From: CG1-02-35-72 sp045046885
Lineage (GTDB): Bacteria; Bacteroidota; Bacteroidia; Flavobacteriales; Flavobacteriaceae
Length of the DNA stretch: 64,000 nucleotides
Assembly: GCA_045046885.1 (NCBI GenBank)
Contig: JASFYX010000037.1
Location: 12,201 to 76,200, forward strand
Direction: 5' to 3'
Position numbers and translations under genes: made by a program. The notes beneath the pieces were generated by a model that made no database searches, was not told the DNA's origin, and saw only the letters and a list, made by a program, of their open reading frames with translations. Positions 18,151-25,882 of this stretch are shown here, piece by piece; positions within the stretch are counted from its first letter, which is position 1; the number at the start of each line of letters is the position of its first letter.

Positions 18151-18186
18151 AGGGTTTCACTCAAAGTGAAGCCCTTACTTTTTTTT
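18151..18186 (+). terminator. Rho-independent terminator after acyl-CoA dehydrogenase
   Basis: Eleven-base stem (18151-18161 with 18165-18175, one G-T wobble), followed on the plus strand by a T-rich tail that includes eight consecutive T residues. This is the second of two hairpins after the gene. The rest of the 305-base gap up to 18405 holds no ORF; it is AT-rich and ends with the shared 41-bp motif before the sigma gene. Confidence 0.75.
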
Positions 18187-18362
18187 AACAATCTTTAATT
18201 TTATACTAGCGGTAATTACTTATTGGTATTTTAGTTCATCTTTAACAGACTTTCTAAAAATATTTTACTTGTACATATCGTACCCAGAAGTTTACGGATG
18301 CACTTATACATACGGTAATATCTTTAACTTATCCATTCCTGTCAAAAAATAATCTACATACG

Positions 18363-18403
18363 TGTAATAAACTGTAACTTGAGACACTAATTAGTTATAA
18401 TTA
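18363..18403 (+). promoter_or_regulatory. 41-bp shared upstream motif, copy A (before ECF sigma gene)
   Basis: This stretch matches 20733-20773 at 36 of 41 positions without gaps and ends 2 bases before the sigma factor ATG. It contains the perfect 10-bp palindrome ACTAATTAGT at 18386-18395 and TAATTA at the end. No other copy was seen in the window. Either a promoter recognised by the sigma factor itself or an operator for a dimeric regulator would fit. Confidence 0.6.
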
Positions 18404-18405
18404 CA

Positions 18406-18900
18406 ATGAGTAGCGATTTTTACACATCTTCTATTTTACCTTATGCGGCCATAATCATCAAGATTTGTCGTGCATACACCAATACACAAGAAGATTTTGA
18501 AGATTACTATCAAGAGGTCTGTTTACAAATTTGGAAGAGTAAAGACAGCTTTAAACAACAATCTAAATGGTCAACATGGATTTATAGATTAAGTTTAAAT
18601 GTGTGTTTAACTTTACTAAAAAAGAAGAAAAATAACCATCAGCATACGGTTTCAGATTACAAACAGCCCGAAGGCGCAATAGAAAACAATGGTGTATTTG
18701 AAGACGATTCATTAAATCAGCTTTATAAAGCCATCAAACAATTGTCTGAATTAGACCGTGCCATTATTTTGCTGTATTTAGAAGAGAAATCTTATAAAGA
18801 AATAGCCGAAATTATGGGAACTAGTAGCAATAATATTGGCGTACGCATTACAAGAATTAAAGAACGATTAAAAAAATTATTAGATGGAAAAATCGATTGA
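18406..18900 (+). CDS. ECF-type RNA polymerase sigma factor
   Basis: A 164-residue sigma-70 family protein with only regions 2 and 4. Region 2 is visible in YYQEVCLQIWKSKDSFKQQS and STWIYRLSLNVCL, and region 4 in LYLEEKSYKEIAEIMGTSS followed by NNIGVRITRIKERLKK, a helix-turn-helix. The gene overlaps the next one by 17 bases; that partner encodes a membrane protein and may be an anti-sigma-like regulator. Its upstream 41-bp sequence recurs before the glycine-zipper gene at 20788, suggesting autoregulation and a local regulon (inference). Confidence 0.9.
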   Translation: MSSDFYTSSILPYAAIIIKICRAYTNTQEDFEDYYQEVCLQIWKSKDSFKQQSKWSTWIYRLSLNVCLTLLKKKKNNHQHTVSDYKQPEGAIENNGVFEDDSLNQLYKAIKQLSELDRAIILLYLEEKSYKEIAEIMGTSSNNIGVRITRIKERLKKLLDGKID

Positions 18901-19543
18901 AACAATTTGGAAAGAAGGATTTTTAGAAAGCAACGTGCTAATTGCACCAAAATTGAATGATTTATACAATCGGAAATCAATAGATATAGTAGAAAAATTT
19001 AAAAGAATGTATCGTATAAATATAATAGCTATTATTTTATTTGCCTTTATTCTCTTACCTATAACTCTTTTTACAAATATGCCTTATATGGGGATGCCAA
19101 TGTTTGTTTTATTTATGACTATTACTTTTTTTGCTATAAAATTTAAGAATAAATTAGAGGCAATAAACAAAAACACAAACAGCTATCAATACCTTAAAAC
19201 TTTCGATAATTGGACCCAAGAAATGACGGCTTTTAACACAAAGTTGTCACGATTTTTGTATCCCTATGTATTTCTATCTATGGTAGCCGGATTTTGGTTT
19301 GGTAGTTTTGGTGGCAATATACCGGGTAACGATCTTGTTAATAAAATGCTGATAGAATTTCCTAATATGCCTATGATTTTTGGATTGCCTTTATACGCCG
19401 TTTTAGCTTTCTTTATCATCATTATTTTATTAGCCTTTTTTGGAGCCAAAATTGGCGAATGGGACTTAAAAATTGGCTATGGACGTATATTAAAACGCCT
19501 AGAGACTTTACTGGCAGACATGGAAGAATTAAGAACTGCTTAA
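18884..19543 (+). CDS. Four-helix membrane partner of the ECF sigma factor (possible anti-sigma)
   Basis: A 219-residue protein. The N-terminal 45 residues are soluble (METHK-type start, then LNDLYNRKSIDIVEKFKRMYR); then come four hydrophobic segments at about 44-63, 67-86, 122-140 and 160-186, with a polar linker between the pairs. The short C-terminal tail is helical. There is no ZAS zinc motif, so it is not a classical ECF anti-sigma. Its 17-base overlap with the sigma gene, and the position of a soluble N-terminus before the helices, are what suggest regulation of the sigma factor; direct evidence is lacking. Confidence 0.7.
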   Translation: MEKSIETIWKEGFLESNVLIAPKLNDLYNRKSIDIVEKFKRMYRINIIAIILFAFILLPITLFTNMPYMGMPMFVLFMTITFFAIKFKNKLEAINKNTNSYQYLKTFDNWTQEMTAFNTKLSRFLYPYVFLSMVAGFWFGSFGGNIPGNDLVNKMLIEFPNMPMIFGLPLYAVLAFFIIIILLAFFGAKIGEWDLKIGYGRILKRLETLLADMEELRTA

Positions 19544-19576
19544 TTCAAATTGTTAAACCTCTTTTAATTATATAAA

Positions 19577-19654
19577 ATGATAAAAATATTAATAGTAATT
19601 ATGATAGTAATGGTGTCTTTACTCATTCCATTATTAAAAATGTTATCGATATAA
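19577..19654 (+). CDS. Possible 25-residue hydrophobic peptide
   Basis: An ATG-initiated frame of 25 residues (MIKILIVIMIVMVSLLIPLL and KMLSI) sits alone in the 150-base gap between the sigma partner and the CPBP protease gene. It would form one membrane helix. Short AT-rich frames arise by chance, so this is only a candidate; the placement inside a membrane-stress-like cluster is the reason to list it. Confidence 0.3.
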   Translation: MIKILIVIMIVMVSLLIPLLKMLSI

Positions 19655-19693
19655 TAACCACTCAATTATCTTACCCTTAAACAGTAAAAAAAT

Positions 19694-20407
19694 ATGACAA
19701 AGAGTTTCCAGTCAAAATCAGATTTAGGCGAAAACACTAATTATAAAGGGTTTTTAATCGATTTGATTATCTATGTGTCTATCATGTTTTTGGTAAGAGA
19801 AATTTACATACCAAAAATTGGTTTTATTGCTAATGGTCTTTTTTGGTCATTCACAACTTTAATTATAGCCAGTTGGAGAATGAAGGTAAGAGCTGTTACT
19901 TGGCAAGATTTAGGCTTAATCAAACCCAAAAATATAGGGAAAACATTGGGTGTTGCGGCTATTATTTTAGCATCAGTAGTCATTTCAATATTGAGTTTTG
20001 AAATTATTAAAGACCATTTGCCATTTTCAATTACCCCAGATACTTCATCAGAAAGTGCCATTTCAAAGTTTGGAGACCTCAAAGGAAACTGGCCTCATTT
20101 TTTTCTTATCATCTTCTTTGTTTGGGTTGAATCAATGTTAGAGGAATTATTAGACAGAGGGTTTTTAATGAATTGGATTGAACGCTTATTTTCTAAAACT
20201 ACTGCCGCAACAGTTATTGCTGTTGTATTACAAGCCGTGATTTTTGGATTTAGACATTCGTATGATTTATCAGCAAGATCAATAACAGTTGGTATTATTG
20301 GCTTAATTATGGGCATAGCCTATGTAAAATTTGGACGAAATTTATGGCCCTTAATTATTGCCCATTGTTTATTGAACAGTATGTCTATGATTGAGAGAGT
20401 CATTTGA
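19694..20407 (+). CDS. CPBP family intramembrane metalloprotease
   Basis: A 237-residue membrane protein of the CPBP/Abi (Rce1-like) family. All expected motifs are visible: EELLDR at 150-155, the conserved histidine in FGFRH at 188, and H224-x-x-x-N228 in IIAHCLLNS. About six hydrophobic segments surround them. Family members cleave membrane-bound substrates, from prenylated proteins to bacteriocin-immunity targets. Its position behind a sigma factor and a membrane protein makes cleavage of that partner an attractive but unproven idea. Confidence 0.88.
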   Translation: MTKSFQSKSDLGENTNYKGFLIDLIIYVSIMFLVREIYIPKIGFIANGLFWSFTTLIIASWRMKVRAVTWQDLGLIKPKNIGKTLGVAAIILASVVISILSFEIIKDHLPFSITPDTSSESAISKFGDLKGNWPHFFLIIFFVWVESMLEELLDRGFLMNWIERLFSKTTAATVIAVVLQAVIFGFRHSYDLSARSITVGIIGLIMGIAYVKFGRNLWPLIIAHCLLNSMSMIERVI

Positions 20408-20444
20408 CTTTAATTTTAAAAATAAATAATAAATTTTAAAAACT

Positions 20445-20684
20445 ATGAAAACAATGACTTGTAATCAATTAAGTGGCGCGTGCGATTTAGAATTTCACGC
20501 CAACACTTTTGAAGAAATTAAAGAGATGAGTATGAAACACGGAATGGAAATGTTTCAAAAAAACGATAAGCCTCATCTTGATGCAATGAATAAAATGAAA
20601 GAACTAATGAAAACCCCTGAGGATATGAAAATTTGGTTCGATAACAAAAGAAAAGAATTTGATGAATTACCAGAAAATAAGTAA
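20445..20684 (+). CDS. DUF1059-like small protein
   Basis: A 79-residue soluble protein beginning MKTMTCNQLSGACDLEFHAN, with two cysteines (6 and 13) and the phrase TFEEIKEMSMKHGMEMFQ. This matches small DUF1059-type proteins, whose function is unknown. It lies 37 bases after the CPBP protease gene, in the same orientation, and is followed about 100 bases later by the glycine-zipper gene. The rest is helical and rich in Met and Lys. Confidence 0.8.
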   Translation: MKTMTCNQLSGACDLEFHANTFEEIKEMSMKHGMEMFQKNDKPHLDAMNKMKELMKTPEDMKIWFDNKRKEFDELPENK

Positions 20685-20732
20685 CAACTAAATTCACTTC
20701 CTAGAACATGTTGTAAAAAAAAATCCAATCTC

Positions 20733-20773
20733 TGTAATAATCTATACCTTGAGCCACTAATTAGTTGTAATTA
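20733..20773 (+). promoter_or_regulatory. 41-bp shared upstream motif, copy B (before glycine-zipper gene)
   Basis: It aligns with 18363-18403 at 36 of 41 positions and contains the same palindrome ACTAATTAGT at 20756-20765. It ends 14 bases before the ATG at 20788, against 2 bases at the sigma gene, so the spacing to the start differs. Confidence 0.6.
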
Positions 20774-20787
20774 ATAAAAACAAAATT

Positions 20788-21240
20788 ATGACTTTAACCG
20801 AAGGAATTAACTTCTTTGAAGATTTAACGACAAAATCAGATGAAAAATCTGAAATAAAAATTTACAGCCTTTTTATTTTCATTTTAAAGGATTTAATTAA
20901 CAAAGAACTTTCAGAAAAACAATACCAAAATATAGAAAATGAGTTGGATAGATTAGAATTAAAAACTATTCCAGAAAATAAGAAAAAATACTTCAGAAAA
21001 AAGCTAAGGGTGTTTAAACAGTATTTACAAACTGAATTTTCTTTTATTACAGAGGGCTATTATATGGCTATTGGCATGAGTTTGGGCATGAGCTTTGGGA
21101 TAGTGTTTGGCACATCCTTTAGCAAAACTTTTGGCATTTCTATAGGCCTTAGTATGGGCATGTTAATAGGTATTGTAATTGGTAGCCAAATGGATGCCAA
21201 AGCAAAAAGAGAGGGACGTGTTTTAAGAACAAAAATCTAA
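20788..21240 (+). CDS. Glycine-zipper membrane protein of unknown function
   Basis: A 150-residue protein. Residues 1-90 are soluble and helical with many Glu and Lys. Residues 91-133 form a hydrophobic hairpin in which glycines fall exactly every fourth position: 96, 100, 104, 108, then after a turn (SFSKT) 116, 120, 124, 128 and 132. The tail is basic (KAKREGRVLRTK). Such zippers pack helices tightly, as in some channels and envelope proteins. The gene has the shared 41-bp sequence in front, so it is the likeliest target of the sigma factor. I do not recognise a named family. Confidence 0.75.
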   Translation: MTLTEGINFFEDLTTKSDEKSEIKIYSLFIFILKDLINKELSEKQYQNIENELDRLELKTIPENKKKYFRKKLRVFKQYLQTEFSFITEGYYMAIGMSLGMSFGIVFGTSFSKTFGISIGLSMGMLIGIVIGSQMDAKAKREGRVLRTKI

Positions 21241-21242
21241 AA

Positions 21243-21264
21243 TAGGCTTATTTATTTAAGCCTA
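21243..21264. terminator. Hairpin between convergent genes
   Basis: TAGGCTTA at 21243-21250 pairs with TAAGCCTA at 21257-21264 around a six-base loop. It lies between the glycine-zipper gene and the minus-strand CCA gene and overlaps the latter's stop codon. No strong T-run follows, so termination activity is uncertain. Confidence 0.4.
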
Positions 21265-22666
21265 AACTTACTGCTTTTTGTAGCATAAATTGATAAGCCT
21301 CGTCGTAGTCGTTTTTAATAGTACCCTCTAAAATAGCTTCTTTTATAGCTTCTTTTAAAATGCCAATTTCTCTACACGGTCTCAAATTAAAAGTCTCCAT
21401 AATAAGTTCTCCTGAAATTGGAGGTTGAAAATTACGCACATGGTCGCGCGCTTCTACATCGGCAATTTTCTGACGGACAATTTTAAAATTGTTTATGTAT
21501 TTTTTAAAACGCTTGGGATTTTTGGTAGTAATATCGGCTTCGCAATGCAACATTAAATCTTCTAAGTCGTCACCGGCATCAAATATAAGACGGCGTACAG
21601 CTGAATCGGTTACCTCTTCGGCAATTACAACCGGACGCGAGCTCATCGCCACAATCTTCTGAACATATTTTAACTTGTCATTCAGTGGCATTTTAAGACG
21701 CTTAAATATTTTGTACACCATTTTAGAACCTTTAAATTCGTGTCCATGGAAAGTCCATCCTAGTTTTTTATCAAATCTTTTGGTTGGGGCTTTACCGATA
21801 TCGTGCAAAAGTGCAGCCCAACGTAGCCACAAATTATCAGAAACTTTAGCCATATTATCTACCACTTGCAAAGTATGGTAAAAATTGTCTTTATGAGTTT
21901 GCCCGGCTTCTTCTTCTACTCCTTTTAAGGCAATGAGCTCGGGTAAAATCTGTTTTAAAAGATTTGTATTTTCCAAGAGTTTAAAACCAATTGACGGTTT
22001 ATCAGACAATAATATTTTATGCAATTCTTCTACAATACGTTCTCTGGTAATAATTGACAACCTATCGGCATTAGCGGTAATGGCTTTAAGCGATATGTCT
22101 TCTATTTTAAAACCTAATTGTGTGGCAAATCTAATAGCTCTCATCATCCGTAAAGGGTCGTCTGAGTAAGTAATATCGGGATTTAAAGGTGTTTTTATGA
22201 CACCTGATTTTAAGTCGGATACACCGTCAAACGGATCTAGCAAATCGCCATAATTGTTATTATTCAAACTTATGGCCAAGGCATTTATGGTAAAATCGCG
22301 CCTGTTTTGATCGTCTTGTAAAGTCCCGACAGACACTTCGGGGTTGCGACTTTCCTCGGCATAAGATTCTTTACGCGCCCCTACAAACTCTATATCCAAA
22401 TTGTTAAAACGCAACATCGCTGTGCCGTAGGTTTTAAAAATCTGTACTTTGGGTTTGTTGGGTAATAAATTAGCGACTTCTTTAGCCAAGGCAATGCCAC
22501 TTCCTACACAAACAATATCTATATCTTTAGCAACCTTATCGCGTTTAAGCAAAAAATCGCGTACAAATCCGCCAATAACATAAGTTTCAAACTGCAATTT
22601 TGTAGCAGCTTGAAAAATGTAATTAAAAATATCTGCCGTAATAGCTTCTTTAAAATTGGTTTGCAT
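21248..22666 (-). CDS. CCA tRNA nucleotidyltransferase / poly(A) polymerase family protein with HD domain
   Basis: A 472-residue class II nucleotidyltransferase. GGFVRD at 32-37 and DID at 48-50 are the catalytic head motifs; RRDFTINALA near 130 and PLRMMRAIRFA follow. An HD domain is seen at LHDIGKAPTKRF in the middle, which is common in CCA-adding enzymes with phosphohydrolase activity. It adds CCA to tRNA 3' ends or polyadenylates RNA; the two cannot be split from sequence alone. It is the last gene of a five-gene minus-strand run starting at dapD. Confidence 0.9.
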   Translation of the reverse strand: MQTNFKEAITADIFNYIFQAATKLQFETYVIGGFVRDFLLKRDKVAKDIDIVCVGSGIALAKEVANLLPNKPKVQIFKTYGTAMLRFNNLDIEFVGARKESYAEESRNPEVSVGTLQDDQNRRDFTINALAISLNNNNYGDLLDPFDGVSDLKSGVIKTPLNPDITYSDDPLRMMRAIRFATQLGFKIEDISLKAITANADRLSIITRERIVEELHKILLSDKPSIGFKLLENTNLLKQILPELIALKGVEEEAGQTHKDNFYHTLQVVDNMAKVSDNLWLRWAALLHDIGKAPTKRFDKKLGWTFHGHEFKGSKMVYKIFKRLKMPLNDKLKYVQKIVAMSSRPVVIAEEVTDSAVRRLIFDAGDDLEDLMLHCEADITTKNPKRFKKYINNFKIVRQKIADVEARDHVRNFQPPISGELIMETFNLRPCREIGILKEAIKEAILEGTIKNDYDEAYQFMLQKAVSLGLNK

Positions 22667-22671
22667 AAATT

Positions 22672-23232
22672 TTAATCTCTAATAATAGTCAGTTGCCCGT
22701 CAGTTTCTATTTTAACAATAGTTGAGGATTTATCGGCTTGTTTATCGCGTTGCAAATTTACCACATAATCAACGGCATCCAAAAGAGAAATATCAATTTC
22801 TTTAAAAGATTTTGGTGTGGGTTTACCACTTATATTAGCTGAAGTTGAGACAATAGGTTTGCCAAATTGTTTGATTAATTGGTAGCAAAAATCTTTTTTT
22901 ACAATGCGAATAGCCACCGTATTATCTGATGCAATAAGGTTTTGAGCCAAACCCATTGGATTGGTATAAATAACCGTTATTGGCTTTGTGAGCGTCATTA
23001 AAAAATCTAAAATAGCCCTTGGAATTCCGGGTATATACCGCTGTAACATGGCAAAACCATCGACTAAAACAACAAGACTTTTACTTTTTAAACGCTGTTT
23101 AATTTTATAAACCTCGGCAACAGCCTCCTCATTTGTAGCGTCACATCCCAAGCCCCAAACGGTATCGGTTGGGTAGATTATAGTACCGCCTTCTTTTAGG
23201 ATTTTTAAACTTTGTGTAATCTCTTCTTGCAT
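22672..23232 (-). CDS. L-threonylcarbamoyladenylate synthase (Sua5/YrdC family)
   Basis: A 186-residue YrdC domain protein that makes threonylcarbamoyl-AMP for the t6A modification of tRNA. The family start GGTIIYPTDTVWGLGCDA (about residues 14-31) is intact, as are KRLKSKSLVVLV, VAIRIVKKDF and PIVSTSANISG near residue 127. It is the short form without the extra Sua5 domain. It lies 5 bases upstream of the CCA enzyme gene, so two tRNA maturation genes are coupled. Confidence 0.92.
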   Translation of the reverse strand: MQEEITQSLKILKEGGTIIYPTDTVWGLGCDATNEEAVAEVYKIKQRLKSKSLVVLVDGFAMLQRYIPGIPRAILDFLMTLTKPITVIYTNPMGLAQNLIASDNTVAIRIVKKDFCYQLIKQFGKPIVSTSANISGKPTPKSFKEIDISLLDAVDYVVNLQRDKQADKSSTIVKIETDGQLTIIRD

Positions 23233-23235
23233 ATT

Positions 23236-24219
23236 TTAGGCTTTATAATTAACAGAGCGTTTGCTCAGCCATGCCTTTGTAAAAGGCAGACTAAAGTAAT
23301 ACAAATAAATTTCTTTAAACAATTTTCTGTGTAGTGGCGCTGATTTTATAAAGAAAAAAAGTACACCAAGTATGCCAAAAATTAATTTACTAAATAATTG
23401 CAGTTTCATTGAAATGAGTTGCATTAAAAAGCGATTTTTCCCTTTAAAATACTTGTGTATATAAACGTGTCTTGACTTGATAACTTCAGATTTCGTCAGT
23501 GCTTTAACACTGTAATTTATACGGCTACTACCTCCGTGATAATGTTTAATAGTAACATTTTGCAACATGGCTATTTTAGCACCCTTATCGGATAAACGTT
23601 TGCATAAATCTACATCTTCAAAACACATCCAATAATCGTCGCACCAACCGCCGACTTTCTCAAACCAAGTACGGCTTATAAAAACAACCGAGCCCGAAAT
23701 CCAATCGGGATAGACAATTTCTTTTGAAGTATTAAACTGTTTTTTTAATGAATTTTTATTTATTATACGATAAAATATCCTGAAAAATCCGAATAAGGTT
23801 CCCAATGACAAAAAGACTTTCTTATAATCGTGTAGGGCTCCTTTTTGGTTGACTTGCACACAAGACAAAGCCCCAATATCGGGGTTGATTTTTGCTGTTT
23901 TAAGCATTTTTTCTAAGGCCTCGGCATTAGCAATTGTATCGGGATTTAAAAACAACAAGTATTTACCGTTGGCTTTAGCAGCCCCAAAATTACAGGCATT
24001 TGCAAAACCATTGTTACCTGTGTTTTTGTAGAAATTGACACTTTTAAAGTCCGTTTGAAATTTTGAAAGATTTCCATCATCAGAACAATTATCTATAACA
24101 ATAATTTCAAAAGTAAAAGTAGATTCTGGTATGTCAATCAGTGATTTTAAGCAATCTCTTAAATAAGACCATCCCTTGTAATTAACAATAATTACCGATA
24201 TATCTATAGGTTTGGTCAT
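23236..24219 (-). CDS. Family 2 glycosyltransferase (rhamnosyltransferase-like)
   Basis: A 327-residue GT-A protein. Marks are VIIVNYKGWSYLRDCLKSL at the N-terminus, IVIDNCSDDGN, LFLNPDTIAN (DxD-like), and DWISGSVVFISR followed by MCFEDVDLCKRL with the acid catalytic ED. A hydrophobic segment at about residues 270-290 may anchor it to the inner membrane. The pattern is that of polysaccharide-assembly rhamnosyl- or related transferases, but the sugar cannot be inferred. It is packed 3 bases after the Sua5 gene's start region and next to a second glycosyltransferase. Confidence 0.87.
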   Translation of the reverse strand: MTKPIDISVIIVNYKGWSYLRDCLKSLIDIPESTFTFEIIVIDNCSDDGNLSKFQTDFKSVNFYKNTGNNGFANACNFGAAKANGKYLLFLNPDTIANAEALEKMLKTAKINPDIGALSCVQVNQKGALHDYKKVFLSLGTLFGFFRIFYRIINKNSLKKQFNTSKEIVYPDWISGSVVFISRTWFEKVGGWCDDYWMCFEDVDLCKRLSDKGAKIAMLQNVTIKHYHGGSSRINYSVKALTKSEVIKSRHVYIHKYFKGKNRFLMQLISMKLQLFSKLIFGILGVLFFFIKSAPLHRKLFKEIYLYYFSLPFTKAWLSKRSVNYKA

Positions 24220-24225
24220 AAAAAA

Positions 24226-24975
24226 TTAATCTCGGTTATGATTTAATAACCACAATTTTATATATCTCGAAAGGACGCCATAAGCCATAATTACTGACAC
24301 CATAAAACCAGGGAAACCATCAAAAACACCGCCCTTTATAAAGTAGTGAATAATAAATCTTACAGGGGGCTTAATGAGTAAATGAAAAGCATTAACAGAT
24401 CTGCCTTTATCGTATAAAACTTGCGCTTTTATACCCGCATAGCGGTTGAGTTTTTCAATAAAATGATTGTAGTTTCTATAAGTATAATGCTCTAGTTTGT
24501 TGTTTAAAAAGCTTACCTCGCCATTGGCTTTAATACGTTCGTGGACTTTCTTACCGTTGTATTGACACTTGTCTTTTCTAAAAAGACGAATGACTTTATC
24601 GTGCTGATAGCCACTGTATTTTAGTTTTTTACCTGCAAAATAAAAGGTTCTAAACACGTAGAAACCCACAAAATCATTCGGGTTTTTAGCCGCTTCTATA
24701 ATCTCTTTTTTTAATTTGGGTGTAACGCGCTCATCAGCATCTAAAACATAAATCCAATTGTGTTTAGCTTTTTCAATAGCATAATTTTTCTGACTTGAAT
24801 AATCGTCAAATTCACGCATTATTAAGTTTACATTGTGCTTTTTGGCTAAAGAAACTGTATTATCTGAACTGTAAGAATCAATCACAATAATTTCATCGGC
24901 AAAATCGACCGATTTTATGGCTTGCTCTATATTAATTTCTTCGTTAAGCGTTGGAATTATAGCAGTTATCTTCAT
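24226..24975 (-). CDS. Family 2 glycosyltransferase (WaaE/KdtX-like, LPS core)
   Basis: A 249-residue glycosyltransferase with ITAIIPTLNEEINIEQAIKS, the sugar-nucleotide loop IIVIDSYSSDNTV and the metal-binding YVLDADERVTPKLK. The later HERIKANGEVSFLNN and LEHYTYRNYNHFIEKLNRY segments match the WaaE-like LPS core glucosyl/heptosyl transferase group. A hydrophobic stretch lies near the C-terminus. It shares one base with the stop of dapD (TAATG arrangement), so it is translationally coupled to it. Confidence 0.87.
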   Translation of the reverse strand: MKITAIIPTLNEEINIEQAIKSVDFADEIIVIDSYSSDNTVSLAKKHNVNLIMREFDDYSSQKNYAIEKAKHNWIYVLDADERVTPKLKKEIIEAAKNPNDFVGFYVFRTFYFAGKKLKYSGYQHDKVIRLFRKDKCQYNGKKVHERIKANGEVSFLNNKLEHYTYRNYNHFIEKLNRYAGIKAQVLYDKGRSVNAFHLLIKPPVRFIIHYFIKGGVFDGFPGFMVSVIMAYGVLSRYIKLWLLNHNRD

Positions 24976-25790
24976 TAAACAGCAACATTATATTCGCGTA
25001 AAGCATTATTTAAAGAGGTTTTTTTATTGGTACTTTCTTTACGTTTACCTATTATAAGAGCACAAGGTACTTGAAATTTTCCAGCTGGGAAATCTTTGGT
25101 ATAACTACCCGGAATCACAACCGACCTTGCAGGTACAAGCCCCTTCATTTCTAAAGGCTTATCTCCTGTTACATCAATAATTTTTGTAGAGCCTGTCAAC
25201 ACAACATTCGCCCCTAAAACAGCCTCAGATTCAACGCGAACACCTTCAACCACAATACATCGTGATCCTATAAAAGCATTGTCTTCTATAATAACCGGTG
25301 CCACTTGCAAAGGCTCTAAAACGCCCCCAATACCTACGCCACCACTTAAATGTACATTGGCACCTATTTGGGCACAGCTCCCTACAGTTGCCCAAGTATC
25401 TACCATCGTTCCAGAAGAAATGTAAGCACCAATATTTACGTAACTCGGCATCAAAATAACACCTGCAGAAATATAACTGCCATAACGCGCCACGGCATGC
25501 GGTACTACGCGAATACCTTTTTCTTTGTACCCTTTTTTTAACGGAATCTTATCGTGATATTCAAAAATACCTGCTTCTAAAACTTCCATCTTTTGAATGG
25601 GGAAATATAAAACTACAGCTTTTTTTACCCATTCATTTACCTGCCAACCATTATCTGTAGGTGAGGCTACTCGTAAAGTCCCTTCGTCTAATTTGGCAAT
25701 AACACTTCTAATAGCTTCTTGTGTAGTAGTGTCACTTAACAGACTACGATCATCCCAAGCATTTTCGATCTTCTTTTTTAATATATCCAT
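24975..25790 (-). CDS. dapD: 2,3,4,5-tetrahydropyridine-2,6-dicarboxylate N-succinyltransferase
   Basis: A 271-residue left-handed beta-helix transferase of the succinylase branch of lysine/diaminopimelate synthesis. The hexapeptide repeats are visible in the central region (for example GAYISSGTMVDTWATVGSCA and VHLSGGVGIGGVLEP), and the C-terminal domain ends with ALREYNV. It opens the five-gene minus-strand unit. A TATATTTG box ends only 7 bases before its ATG, so its mRNA may be nearly leaderless. Confidence 0.94.
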   Translation of the reverse strand: MDILKKKIENAWDDRSLLSDTTTQEAIRSVIAKLDEGTLRVASPTDNGWQVNEWVKKAVVLYFPIQKMEVLEAGIFEYHDKIPLKKGYKEKGIRVVPHAVARYGSYISAGVILMPSYVNIGAYISSGTMVDTWATVGSCAQIGANVHLSGGVGIGGVLEPLQVAPVIIEDNAFIGSRCIVVEGVRVESEAVLGANVVLTGSTKIIDVTGDKPLEMKGLVPARSVVIPGSYTKDFPAGKFQVPCALIIGKRKESTNKKTSLNNALREYNVAV

Positions 25791-25797
25791 AGATGAG

Positions 25798-25805
25798 CAA
25801 ATATA
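25798..25805 (-). promoter_or_regulatory. TAnnTTTG promoter box before dapD
   Basis: TATATTTG on the minus strand, 7 bases from the dapD ATG at 25790. It is one half of a compact divergent promoter region shared with ruvX. Confidence 0.5.
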
Positions 25806-25858
25806 AATAGGTCTTTTAAAATATCTTACATAATTCTTTATTTTTAATGCATAAACCG

Positions 25859-25866
25859 TAATTTTG
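25859..25866 (+). promoter_or_regulatory. TAnnTTTG promoter box before ruvX
   Basis: TAATTTTG on the plus strand, 16 bases before the ruvX ATG at 25883. Confidence 0.5.
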
Positions 25867-25882
25867 TCCCGATTTTAAAACT

